From contig CALDKB010000041.1 in NCBI GenBank assembly GCA_937899245.1, forward strand, positions 1 to 64,000: a stretch of DNA of 64,000 bases. Reading direction: 5' to 3'. Shown here piece by piece: positions 24,138-32,581 of the stretch (the stretch's first letter is position 1; each line of letters begins with the position of its first letter). Origin of the DNA: an uncultured Bacteroidales bacterium (GTDB lineage Bacteria; Bacteroidota; Bacteroidia; Bacteroidales; ML635J-15). The translations under genes and the position numbers were made by a program. The notes under the pieces were generated by a model. It searched no databases and was not told where the DNA came from. It worked only from the letters and a program-made list of their open reading frames with translations.

Positions 24138-25016
24138 TTATTTTGTACTTATTGCAATTCTGAAACCGTATGGAGCGCCACAGGTGCTAGGTGTTCTGGA
24201 ATATCTGTACGATACGCGGCTGAACTTTTCGTTGAGGAAAGAGCTTCCGCCACGAACAACAATGTATTTGCTTTCCATTTCGCTTACGTCGGTGGTTTCG
24301 CTTCCGAAGTTGCTGTACCATGTGCTGCACCATTCATAAACGTTACCGCTCATGTCGTATATGCCAAGTTCGTTGGCTTTTTTCTGACCTACGGCTTGTG
24401 TTGCCAATTTGCTGTTAGCGTCGTACCAAGCTACCTCGGTGATAATGTTGCTTCCAGAATATTTGGTTCCGCGCGAAAGATTTCCACCGCGTGCGGCATA
24501 TTCCCACTCGGTTTCTGATGGCAGGCGAACATCTTCACCGCTTTTTTCGCTAAGCCAATTGCAATATGCTTTGGCATCGTTCCAGCTAATGTGGGCAACA
24601 GGATGGTTGTATTCTGATTTGTCGTATAGTTCGCCTTCGTGGTTGAAGCGCCAGTTAATGCCTTTCATGTATTTTCTTGTTCCGTCGATGCAGACAAGAC
24701 TTGAGTCTGATTTTTCGGCGTCGGTTGTGTATTTGGCATCATTTATAAATTCAGCGAATTGTCCTACTGTAACTTCGTATTTGCCAATATAAAAGTCCTG
24801 AACGCTTTCTTGGTGAGCTGGCTTTTCGTCGTTGTAGCAGTCGGTGCTTTGCTCTTCGGTGCATCCCATTGTAAAGGTTCCGCCCTCAACAAATACCAAT
24901 TCGTTGTCGCATATATTCATTTCGTGGTTTGCACCTTGACTGTTTTCGTTGCTGTTGCACGAAAACAAGCAAAAAGCAAGAGCGCAAATTGCAATTATTA
25001 AGGTAGGTCTTGTCAT
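24138..25016 (-). CDS. SUMF1/FGE-fold lipoprotein
   Basis: This encodes 292 residues. The signal peptide ends in lipobox 'CLFSC' (Cys about 20). The rest is a formylglycine-generating-enzyme-like domain: 'VFVEGGTFTMGC', 'FYIGKYEVTVGQFAEFI', 'HPVAHISWNDAKAYCNWLSEKSGEDVRLPSETEWEYAARGG', 'YDMSGNVYEWCSTW', 'VVRGGSSFLNEKFSRVSYRY', 'YGFRIA'. The copper-binding Cys pair of true FGE is absent after 'RGGS', so it is probably not an oxidase. As in GldJ/GldK, the fold may be structural in the envelope. The next gene upstream encodes a second member. Confidence 0.88.
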   Translation of the reverse strand: MTRPTLIIAICALAFCLFSCNSNENSQGANHEMNICDNELVFVEGGTFTMGCTEEQSTDCYNDEKPAHQESVQDFYIGKYEVTVGQFAEFINDAKYTTDAEKSDSSLVCIDGTRKYMKGINWRFNHEGELYDKSEYNHPVAHISWNDAKAYCNWLSEKSGEDVRLPSETEWEYAARGGNLSRGTKYSGSNIITEVAWYDANSKLATQAVGQKKANELGIYDMSGNVYEWCSTWYSNFGSETTDVSEMESKYIVVRGGSSFLNEKFSRVSYRYSRTPSTCGAPYGFRIAISTK

Positions 25017-25027
25017 TTGTCTTTGAT

Positions 25028-25720
25028 TTATTTTTCCAGTACAATTCTAAATCCGTAGTTGAAGTATTTTATTCCCAGTGAGAAATCGCTTCTAAACGAA
25101 ATTTTGCAGAAATTGGAGTTTACGGCGCAGCTACCTCCGCGAAGAACACTACTGTATCCGATAGTTTCGCCCTGCTGGTTCTTGATTTCGTTACGGCACC
25201 ATTCGTAAACGTTACCGCTCATGTCGTAGATGCCAAGTTCGTTTGGCTTTTTAGTGCCAACTTGGTGAGTTTTGCCGCCGCTGTTGCTGTCGTACCAAGC
25301 AACATCATCGATATCATTGCTTCCAGCATATTTTGTGCTTTTCTGTGGTTTAAGAACGCCACCGCGGGCCGCATATTCCCATTCGGCTTCGGATGGAAGA
25401 CGATACTTCTTGCCAGTTTTCTTACAAAGTGTTTCTATGAATTTGTTCACGTCCTCGGCGCTGACCCTTTCAACAGGACAAGAATCGCAATCCTTGAAGT
25501 AACTCGGGTTGTTTCCCATCACTTCGCGCCATTGTGCCTGTGTGATTTCGTATTTGCCCATGTAGAAGTCGTCGATTGTTATCTGGTTCGACGATTTCAT
25601 TTCGTTGCTGCCAGTATTGAATTTTCCACCTTTGACAAGAACAGTTTCAATATCAAAGCTTTGTGCTGTAGCAAATGTGGAAATCAATAAAATTGAGATT
25701 AATATTAATGTGTTTTTCAT
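25028..25720 (-). CDS. SUMF1/FGE-fold secreted protein
   Basis: This encodes 230 residues with a signal peptide ('KNTLILISILLISTFATAQ') and no lipobox. Its domain is shorter than its neighbour's: 'VLVKGGKFNTGSNEMKSS', 'DFYMGKYEITQAQWREVMGNNPSYFK', 'PVERVSAEDVNKFIETLCKKTGKKYRLPSEAEWEYAARGG', 'YDMSGNVYEWCRN'. After 'LRGGS' it has Cys at positions 1 and 8; the second matches one FGE active-site Cys, the first is shifted. It is 11 bp from the lipoprotein paralogue, so the two are co-transcribed and may work together. Substrate unknown. Confidence 0.88.
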   Translation of the reverse strand: MKNTLILISILLISTFATAQSFDIETVLVKGGKFNTGSNEMKSSNQITIDDFYMGKYEITQAQWREVMGNNPSYFKDCDSCPVERVSAEDVNKFIETLCKKTGKKYRLPSEAEWEYAARGGVLKPQKSTKYAGSNDIDDVAWYDSNSGGKTHQVGTKKPNELGIYDMSGNVYEWCRNEIKNQQGETIGYSSVLRGGSCAVNSNFCKISFRSDFSLGIKYFNYGFRIVLEK

Positions 25721-25763
25721 CGTGAATTTTTTTGTTTCAAAGGTAATAAATAAGGATGACTTA

Positions 25764-27128
25764 TTACAAGTTCACAATCAAAATTTCAACTCGGCGGTTT
25801 AGTTCACGACCTCTGTCGGTGCTGTTGTCGGCTACTGGAACCATAGGGCCAAAACCTCTGTATTTCATTCTTGTTTTTGGAATTCCTCGTTCTATCAGGT
25901 AGTTATATACAGAGGCCGCACGTTCGACCGATAGCTTTTTGTTATAATTGTCGCTACCGATATTGTCCGTATGTCCGCGAATTTCAATTCGGATAGATTC
26001 CTTTTCGCTTAGAATCTGATATAGCGAGTCGAGCTGTATATAAGAGATAGCAAGCAGTTCCGATGAGTTGAACTCGAAATAAATTTGGTTTAGGCGGAAC
26101 CTGTCTCCGATTTCTGCATTGTCGAAGGCGGCTCTTGTTATCTGTGTCTTTAGTCCGGTTTCGTCTGTTTCGTTGGGATTGCTCTTGTTGTTGCCAGCAT
26201 TGTCGGAGCCATTGTTCCCGTCTTTTCCATCGGAATTGAAGCCTTGACTGTTGTCGTTTGAATTATTGCCATCCGAAAGGTTGCCGGCAAAATCGTTGTC
26301 GCTAACTTTTCGTGTGTTGTATCCGGTTGCAGGGTCGAAAGAGTCTGACTTCCAGTCGGAACTCCATGCAAGGTCGTTTTGGCATCCGCATTCAAATTCC
26401 GATTCGATTTCGAAGACATATATGTCGTCAATTAAATAGTAAGCATAGAAAAACGACGAGTCTGAATATTCGTTTTCGCGGAGTACATATTTAGTTGAGC
26501 TGTTGTCGAGAAAGTTGCCTATTGTAAGGTATTGTTCGTTACCGTGAGCACGGTAGTATCCGCAGAATTCTGTCCATTGGTCAGAGTCGTCCATTATGTG
26601 TCCGGGACGATTTGTTATTTGTGGCCTTTGGATTATTCGGTCGGCATTTTTTGCGCTTATTTTGTCAACGGTGAGAGTTATTCCGAGAGCATCCACGGAA
26701 TACATTGATTTCTTTGCGTTTGCGTAGTAAAATTTAACGCAGTAAAGTTTGTCTTTTTGCAGAGGTTCTATCAGTTTTGTCTGGAGATATTCGCGCGAAA
26801 CACCTCTGTACACTTTTAAGGAATCGTCGAATTTCTCGCGCAAGATAATGCCTGCATAAGCGGAACCATCGTACGGATACATGAATCCAGCAAAATTTTC
26901 CGGAACACCAGCCCGCAAGGCACTGCACGAGTGCATGAGGTCCGGCGTGCCGTAGTTTGGATTTATCCAGTCGGGGAAAGGGAACTTAACTGCATATCCG
27001 ACATAGTCTTCTGGACACGACCATGCGTTTTCGAAGCTATGGTTTTTGACAAGATTTTGCGAATAGGTTTGAAAGGAATTAGAAATTCCGAGCCAACAAA
27101 GCAATATAATTATGATTTTATGCCACAT
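25764..27128 (-). CDS. OmpA family outer-membrane/peptidoglycan-binding protein
   Basis: This encodes 454 residues. After a signal peptide (to about 'QTYSQ'), residues 25-240 form a jelly-roll-like domain that starts 'NLVKNHSFENAWSCPEDY', a beginning often seen in Bacteroidota OmpA-linked proteins. Residues about 270-320 are a low-complexity Asn/Gly/Asp linker. The C-terminal OmpA domain (about 335-454) has 'IYFEFNSSELL', 'IRIEIRGHTDNIGSDNYNKKLS' (the diaminopimelate-binding Asp and Arg region) and 'RGRELNRRVEI'. It would tie the outer membrane to peptidoglycan. It lies 2 bp after the acyltransferase gene and 43 bp before the SUMF1 gene. Confidence 0.9.
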   Translation of the reverse strand: MWHKIIIILLCWLGISNSFQTYSQNLVKNHSFENAWSCPEDYVGYAVKFPFPDWINPNYGTPDLMHSCSALRAGVPENFAGFMYPYDGSAYAGIILREKFDDSLKVYRGVSREYLQTKLIEPLQKDKLYCVKFYYANAKKSMYSVDALGITLTVDKISAKNADRIIQRPQITNRPGHIMDDSDQWTEFCGYYRAHGNEQYLTIGNFLDNSSTKYVLRENEYSDSSFFYAYYLIDDIYVFEIESEFECGCQNDLAWSSDWKSDSFDPATGYNTRKVSDNDFAGNLSDGNNSNDNSQGFNSDGKDGNNGSDNAGNNKSNPNETDETGLKTQITRAAFDNAEIGDRFRLNQIYFEFNSSELLAISYIQLDSLYQILSEKESIRIEIRGHTDNIGSDNYNKKLSVERAASVYNYLIERGIPKTRMKYRGFGPMVPVADNSTDRGRELNRRVEILIVNL

Positions 27129-27130
27129 AA

Positions 27131-28096
27131 TTATCTTATTTTGCTAGGATAGATTGAGTTGACGTCGATAATTGTGCTGTAGTTTTTCAGGTGTCGTTCT
27201 TTTTGTTCCTGACGAATATCATCGATTGTTATCAGGATTCCGGTTTCTTCAACATTTCCAAAATTGATGTTATCGGCAGTTCCGAACGTTTTCATTGTGC
27301 TCGAAAGATTCATATAAGCATTTACAAGCGGAGGAACTTTCATGCCTAATTCCTTGACAGACGACTTTAGCTTCTTATAGTCGAGCTGGAAGTTGTTGCC
27401 GGCGAACAGTGATTTGTATGTTTGGAAATCGAAGTCTATTGGACTTTTTGGAACGACAAGCTTGTCGTTGTCGGGGAAGTACAGATGGAGAAATGAAAGT
27501 AAGATGTTGCGTGCCTGTTGGTTGTAGTGCTTATACATGGTAAATTTCCCGAACAGGTATTTAATATGCTTGTATTCGTGAGTTACAGCGACAATTCCAT
27601 CCCAGAGGTTGTCGAGAGCGAAAAGTCCTCTTCTGAAATTTTTTAGAAGCTGGTATTCTGGTTGAATGAACGAACGTCCAAGTTCGATTGTGTAGGGCAG
27701 GTACTCGGTTACAAATTTTTCGGAATAGTCGAACAGATGCCCGGTTGCAAGCTTTTTGTTTGGATTTCCGAGTGCATATTCGCCAAGGATAAAACGGTAG
27801 CCACCGATGATTTGCCTATGCGAAGGGTCCCATACGATAATTTGGCAGTATGGGTTCTCTTCCGACGTGTCGAATTCGTCAATGTCGATTGCTTTTCCCG
27901 TGCCACCGCCCGCATTCCTGAACGTAATTTCGCGCAGGCGTCCAAGTTCCTTTATTAAATTTGGACAATCGTGGTTGGTGAAAAGATAAATTTCGTTCGA
28001 GCCATAATTAGTCTTTCTCAGCATCCGGTCTTTTGTCAGTTCGCTGAGCAATAAGTCTTTGCTTATCGGATTAATTATGTTGCTTGTTTTTTTCAT
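27131..28096 (-). CDS. GNAT-fold acyltransferase (OlsB/GlsB-like, glycine or ornithine lipid type)
   Basis: This encodes 321 residues. The centre is an acyl-homoserine-lactone-synthase/OlsB-like GNAT fold: 'LGRLREITFRNAGGGTGKAIDIDEFD', 'YCQIIVWDPSHRQIIGGYRFILG', 'TIELGRSFIQPEYQ', 'LWDGIVAVTHEYKHIKYLFGKFTMY'. Known members N-acylate ornithine (OlsB) or glycine (GlsB in Bacteroides, which makes glycine lipids and commendamide). The amino-acid substrate cannot be read from the sequence. It overlaps the stop of the preceding beta-barrel gene by 1 bp, so barrel, acyltransferase and OmpA protein are one envelope operon. Confidence 0.82.
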   Translation of the reverse strand: MKKTSNIINPISKDLLLSELTKDRMLRKTNYGSNEIYLFTNHDCPNLIKELGRLREITFRNAGGGTGKAIDIDEFDTSEENPYCQIIVWDPSHRQIIGGYRFILGEYALGNPNKKLATGHLFDYSEKFVTEYLPYTIELGRSFIQPEYQLLKNFRRGLFALDNLWDGIVAVTHEYKHIKYLFGKFTMYKHYNQQARNILLSFLHLYFPDNDKLVVPKSPIDFDFQTYKSLFAGNNFQLDYKKLKSSVKELGMKVPPLVNAYMNLSSTMKTFGTADNINFGNVEETGILITIDDIRQEQKERHLKNYSTIIDVNSIYPSKIR

Positions 28097-28791
28097 TAGA
28101 AAAGAACTCCGACTTTTAGGCTAATGTCGTTGAGCTTAATGCTAGGATTAGCGCTGCTGGTACCTGTTTCGTCTTTGTATGCTTTAATCTTGTCAAGGTC
28201 GATAAATGTATTAAGGTAGTCAATCTCTACTAGCAGGCGTGTGTTGCCAACCATGGCCCATTCGAAGCCGCCACCGACAAACCATCCAATATTGAACAGG
28301 TTGGCGGTTTTGTTTGAAACGTATGATTCGAGTCCAGGAGAGATTTTTGCCTTGATGCGTACCATCGGATCAGCACCAATCTTCAGGAAATAGGTTAGGT
28401 AGCCGATTTCGTTCGTACATCCTCTGATGCCGATAGGAACTTCGATGTATGATGTAGAGTACTTGAAACTTTGTACATCTTTTCCTCCGATATAGTTTCC
28501 GTCAACTTCCTGAAAGGTTTCGGTTCCATACTTGAACTTGGCGATGCCGCCCAAGTTGCAGAATCCTGCCGATACGTTGAATGAAAAGTTGTTGGCAAAG
28601 TTTACATCCATGGTAGCTCCGAATCCATAGGATATTTTTGCCTTTTCGTTTGAGAAGTATGTTTTGCTGTCCGACATTAGCCACGATGTTCCTATCTTGG
28701 CGTAAAGACCTCCGGATATTCTGTTTTTGGGCTGTGCAAATGCAGTGCTGATTGTTAGTAGTATGATTATTAATACGAAAAACTTTTTCAT
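28096..28791 (-). CDS. Outer-membrane beta-barrel protein
   Basis: This encodes 231 residues with signal peptide 'KKFFVLIIILLTISTAFAQ'. Alternating strands follow ('ISGGLYAKIGTSWLM', 'ISYGFGATMDVNFANNFSFNVSAGFCNLGG', 'YIEVPIGIRGCTNEIGYLTYFLKIGA', 'LFNIGWFVGGGFEWAMVGNTRLLVEIDYL'). It ends 'SIKLNDISLKVGVLF' with a C-terminal Phe, as in porin-like barrels (OMP_b-brl type). It is the first gene of the minus-strand envelope operon; a -7 box (TAATTTTG on the minus strand, 28819-28826) lies upstream. Confidence 0.85.
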   Translation of the reverse strand: MKKFFVLIIILLTISTAFAQPKNRISGGLYAKIGTSWLMSDSKTYFSNEKAKISYGFGATMDVNFANNFSFNVSAGFCNLGGIAKFKYGTETFQEVDGNYIGGKDVQSFKYSTSYIEVPIGIRGCTNEIGYLTYFLKIGADPMVRIKAKISPGLESYVSNKTANLFNIGWFVGGGFEWAMVGNTRLLVEIDYLNTFIDLDKIKAYKDETGTSSANPSIKLNDISLKVGVLF

Positions 28792-28907
28792 TGTTATGAT
28801 GACTAATTATTTAATTGACAAAATTATATATAATTTGCGAATGCCAATGTTTTTTTTTTCTTAATAGTGATTCTATTTTTAATTTTGCGTGTCGTAATTT
28901 AAGTTGA

Positions 28908-29912
28908 ATGAGAAATTTTTTGTTGGCGATAGTAGCATTGGCAATTTTGTGCGTGTCGTGCAATCCAAATCCTTTGGATGTTGATGTGTCTGATGTAGAA
29001 TGCAATGTACAGCTGGAGCGTTTTGATGTCGATTTCTATGGGTGTTCTTCCGATGCTCCATATCCGGTTGTGACTATGCTTGCCGAAAAGTATCCCGACT
29101 TCTTTGAGACATACAATGCTTACATTATTTCTTGCGGTTCGTATAGCGACCTGGCGTATTACGATTGCTTGAAGGTTTTCTTTTCCGACTATTCTGTTGT
29201 CGAGGCGTATAATGCTGTGCAAAAGGAATTTGCAAATTGTGACGATGTGCAGTCGGCTCTTAATGATGGATTCCGTCATTTGTCATATTATTACCCTGAT
29301 GAGCCCTTGCCTCGAGCCCTGTCGTTTATTGCTGGTTTTAACCAGTCGGTAGTTTTGATGGACGGCTACGTGGGTGTTGGCCTCGACAAGTATCTGGGCG
29401 CCGATTGTCCTCTTTATGATATGATGCAGGTTCCCGGCTTTGCCAAAAAGGAGATGCAGAGAAAGCGAATTCCTGTTGATGTGATGTCTGAATGGTTCCG
29501 TGATAGATATCCGTATGCACCAGAAGTTGAGAATCTGGCAAACATTATGATTTACAACGGCATGCTTTTATATTTTGTGGAGGCAATGTTTCCCGATATG
29601 CCCGAAACAGATAGACTTACCTATACCGACGACGAACTCGATTATTGCAAGTATTATGAGTCGGAAATGTGGACAAGTCTTATTGAAAATGGTTATTTGT
29701 TCTCGACAGATGGCTTTACAATAAAGAAGTTTACCGAAAATGCTCCTTTTACGTCTCCATTTGGCTCCGATTGTCCTCCTCGAGCTGTAAACTGGCTTGG
29801 ACTTCAGATAGTAAAGTCATACGTTAAGAATAATGAAGTGGCGCTGCAAGATTTGGTGTCGGAGACCGATTATCAAAAGATCCTTAATTTGTCGGAATAT
29901 TCACCAAGGTAG
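28908..29912 (+). CDS. gldB: GldB-like lipoprotein
   Basis: This encodes 334 residues. 'MRNFLLAIVALAILCVSC' is a lipoprotein signal (Cys 18). It is followed by 'NPNPLDVDVSDVECNVQLERFDVDFYG', the typical GldB start, and 'LMDGYVGVGLDKYLGADCPLYDMMQ', the conserved core. In Flavobacterium, GldB is needed for gliding; in non-gliding Bacteroidales the family persists with unclear function. A GldB-like protein beside T9SS cargos and the PorE-like gene fits an envelope role. The -7 box TAATTTTG is at 28880-28887, in the divergent spacer shared with the beta-barrel operon. Confidence 0.85.
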   Translation: MRNFLLAIVALAILCVSCNPNPLDVDVSDVECNVQLERFDVDFYGCSSDAPYPVVTMLAEKYPDFFETYNAYIISCGSYSDLAYYDCLKVFFSDYSVVEAYNAVQKEFANCDDVQSALNDGFRHLSYYYPDEPLPRALSFIAGFNQSVVLMDGYVGVGLDKYLGADCPLYDMMQVPGFAKKEMQRKRIPVDVMSEWFRDRYPYAPEVENLANIMIYNGMLLYFVEAMFPDMPETDRLTYTDDELDYCKYYESEMWTSLIENGYLFSTDGFTIKKFTENAPFTSPFGSDCPPRAVNWLGLQIVKSYVKNNEVALQDLVSETDYQKILNLSEYSPR

Positions 29913-29956
29913 TGAGCTGCATGTTGTCCAATCGACAATCTAAATAGGAAGCCCGT

Positions 29957-31924
29957 TTATTTTGTTTCCAGAATTTTGAATTCTACGCGGCGATTTCTGC
30001 TTCGTCCGTCTTCGGTATCGTTGTCGGCTATTGGCTTTTCGTAAGCATAACCCTTGTATGTCAGGCGGCTTCCGGCTATTCCTTTGTCGATGAGGTATTC
30101 AACTACGGTTTTCGCTCTGCTTTCCGATAGGTCGGTGTTGTATTGAAGGCTGCCCTGGTTGTCGGTGTGCCCCGAAATTTCAATTTTCAGGTTAGTCTGC
30201 TTGTTGAGAATTTCAGCTATCCTGTCGAGTTCGGCGAATGATTCGGGCTGAAGCGTTGATTTGTTGTAATCGAAGAAAATGTTTTTCAGAATGATTGTAG
30301 TGCCCACCTGAATTTTTTTCAGCATGACGTCTAGTTCGAATTCTTGGAAGTCGGCAGTATCGGGCAAATTGAAGTTTTCGCTGTGGAAAAGATAACCGTC
30401 CTTGCTTACGCTAAGACCATAGTTTTTTCCCGATGGCAAGTTCACAATATATGCTCCTGACTGGCTGTTCGATTTGAATGTTGATATTATTTCGTTCCTG
30501 CTGTTGTCGGTAATTTCAATATTTGCTTCCAACGGCGAGCCGTTGTCGGCGTCTGAAACTGAGCCCTTGACAAGAGTTACGAGGACTTTTTGCATGTCGT
30601 TTTTCTTTTCCTTAGTCGGGAAACGTAGTTCATATATGTCGTGCAAGCCGAAGCCTTCGTTGCGTACCGAAGTGTAGTATGCGTTTCTGCCGCTGGCAGT
30701 TATTGAGAAGAAAACGTCGTCGAGTGGCGTGTTGATCGGGTATCCTAGATTCTGAGGTTCCGTCCAGTTTCCGTTTTCGTCCTTTTCGGTTTTAAAGATG
30801 TCGTAGCCGCCCATAGTGTTGTGTCCGTTTGAACTGAAATACAGTGTACGTCCGTCGGGATGGATGAAGACGTCGCATTCGTCGTATTCGGAGTTCACGG
30901 GTTTGCCAATGTTTATTGGCTTCGACCAGTTGCCGTACCTGTCGATGGTAGAATAGAAGATGTCGCGGCCACCAATCGATTTGCTGTTGTTGCCGGAAAT
31001 AAAGTACAGTGTTCTGTTGTCGGACGAAAGGCAGGCTCGCGATTCGTGTGATGTCTGGTTTATGTTTTCCGAGATGTTTTTTGGCTTTTGCCATTTGACG
31101 CCTTTAAGCGTAGAAACGTAAATGTCGCCACCGTTTTCGTCAACATAGACGTACATTGTCTGTCCGTCGGCAGAAAGTCCTACGATTGCGTCATGCAGCT
31201 TTGTGTTCAGTGGCGCGCCAATACTGCGGGCCTTCGACCAGCCAGACGATGTATTCGAGCTTACGTAAATGTCCTCGTAGTACATGCCGTCTTCGGCGAG
31301 CATCTTTCCTGTTGAGCCCTCGCGGCGGGATGTAAAATACAGCTTCGAGCCGTCGGATGTTACCAGCGGTCCGTATTCGCGGTATTGGGTATTGATGTTT
31401 TCTCCTAGATTTATGATTTCAACATCGACGGTGTCCTTGATTATTTCGATTCCGCTTTTGCATTGCAGCAAGAGGCGGCGCACCTCGGCTTCTTCCTTTT
31501 TGTCCCTGACAGTTCTTAGGTAGTCGGAATAGCATTTGCGGGCATCTTCAAACTTGTAGTTCCAGTGATAGCCGCAACCGAGGTAAAAAAGAATTTTCTT
31601 GTCAACAGTCTTGTTTAGCTTGTATGCCTTTTCAAAATATTCGAGGCATTTGAATTTTTGTGTTGAATTGAAATAGCAGTAGCCAATCTTGAAGTTAAGG
31701 TCGGAATTGTTGGGGTTGAATTCCTGCGCCTTTTGGTAGAAGTTGAGTGCGGAGGAAAAGCTTCCATTATAAAAATAGTCGTCGCCAGATTTGATTTGTG
31801 ATTTGGCTGCATTTACATCGGTAGCCCTTCCGGGGAAATTGGAAGTTGAAAATTTTATGTCGGCTTGCGCAAAAGCATATATGCCGTATAGGAGAACTGA
31901 GATTATTATGACTATTTTTTTCAT
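29957..31924 (-). CDS. porE: PorE-like TPR / PD40 / CRD / OmpA protein (T9SS accessory)
   Basis: This encodes 655 residues from the ATG at 31924. A signal peptide is followed by TPR repeats (about 35-165: 'AKSQIKSGDDYFYNGSFSSA', 'FKIGYCYFNSTQKFKCLEYF'). A PD40 beta-propeller lies at about 190-420 ('GSKLYFTSRREGSTG', 'NRTLYFISGNNSKSIGGRDI', 'GRTLYFSSNGHNTMGGYDI'), a carboxypeptidase-regulatory-like domain at about 445-520, and an OmpA domain at 540-650 ('IKIEISGHTDNQGSLQYNTDLS'). This order is that of PorE (PG1058) of Porphyromonas gingivalis, which ties the T9SS to peptidoglycan. No lipobox is seen, a difference from some homologues. Paralogues with other roles exist, so the symbol is tentative. 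Confidence 0.72.
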   Translation of the reverse strand: MKKIVIIISVLLYGIYAFAQADIKFSTSNFPGRATDVNAAKSQIKSGDDYFYNGSFSSALNFYQKAQEFNPNNSDLNFKIGYCYFNSTQKFKCLEYFEKAYKLNKTVDKKILFYLGCGYHWNYKFEDARKCYSDYLRTVRDKKEEAEVRRLLLQCKSGIEIIKDTVDVEIINLGENINTQYREYGPLVTSDGSKLYFTSRREGSTGKMLAEDGMYYEDIYVSSNTSSGWSKARSIGAPLNTKLHDAIVGLSADGQTMYVYVDENGGDIYVSTLKGVKWQKPKNISENINQTSHESRACLSSDNRTLYFISGNNSKSIGGRDIFYSTIDRYGNWSKPINIGKPVNSEYDECDVFIHPDGRTLYFSSNGHNTMGGYDIFKTEKDENGNWTEPQNLGYPINTPLDDVFFSITASGRNAYYTSVRNEGFGLHDIYELRFPTKEKKNDMQKVLVTLVKGSVSDADNGSPLEANIEITDNSRNEIISTFKSNSQSGAYIVNLPSGKNYGLSVSKDGYLFHSENFNLPDTADFQEFELDVMLKKIQVGTTIILKNIFFDYNKSTLQPESFAELDRIAEILNKQTNLKIEISGHTDNQGSLQYNTDLSESRAKTVVEYLIDKGIAGSRLTYKGYAYEKPIADNDTEDGRSRNRRVEFKILETK

Positions 31925-31953
31925 TTGCAAATGGAGCCTAATAGTTCTACAGA

Positions 31954-31984
31954 CAAAGATAAGGCTATTTTTTGATTGCTCAAG
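31954..31984 (-). promoter_or_regulatory. Bacteroides-type promoter of the PorE-like gene
   Basis: On the minus strand, CTTG (31981-31984) and TATCTTTG (31954-31961) match the -33/-7 consensus with a 19-bp spacer, 30 bp before the ATG. The rest of the spacer up to tRNA-Gly (31985-32243) shows no gene. Confidence 0.55.
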
Positions 31985-32243
31985 TGCATAGTTGTATTAT
32001 TTGTGAGTTTGATTTTGCGGCATAAAGTCGAGCGGTTTTTCCGGGAGCTGCTTTGAAATTTGACGATTTGTGATTTTCGGAGGTGGTGTAAATGGTTAAA
32101 AATAGCAAGAAAAACAGGTTTCTGCAGGACTTTTCTCGCTTTGCAATATGTTGAAAATCAGTGCTGATGAAACGAATTTTAAAAATAATGAAAAAAATAT
32201 TTGGAAGAGACGGAAAAATAGTCTTATCTTTGCATCGCTTTTA

Positions 32244-32316
<73 letters not shown>

Positions 32317-32355
32317 CTTTTTTTTTACGCTCTTTTGAAGTAGGAAAAATTCAGT

Positions 32356-32440
32356 GCCCAGGTGGCGGAATAGGTAGACGCGCTGGACTTAAAATCCAGT
32401 GATCATCGCGATCGTGCCGGTTCGACCCCGGCCCCGGGTA
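32356..32440 (+). tRNA. tRNA-Leu (TAA)
   Basis: An 85-nt class II tRNA with acceptor GCCCAGG/CCCGGGT (one G-T pair and one mismatch), anticodon stem CTGGA/TCCAG with anticodon TAA, a long variable arm (GATCATCGCGATC) and a T arm with TTCGACC. CCA is not encoded. It is 39 bp after tRNA-Gly, probably the same transcript. Confidence 0.95.
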
Positions 32441-32525
32441 CCTATTGAAATGACGAGTTAATAATAAAATATATATTGTCCGGACAGAAGTCGTTTTGTT
32501 CGGATTTTTTTTGTGCTAGTCAAGA

Positions 32526-32555
32526 TTGTCAGCTTACTTATTATTCGTATTTTTG
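32526..32555 (+). promoter_or_regulatory. Promoter that decides the start of the M50-like gene
   Basis: TTG (32526-32528) and TATTTTTG (32548-32555) with a 19-bp spacer place the transcription start near 32562. This makes the ATG at 32582 the likely start and excludes the GTG at 32513. Confidence 0.5.
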
Positions 32556-32581
32556 CAACAGTAATGTGCTTGGATAACATC

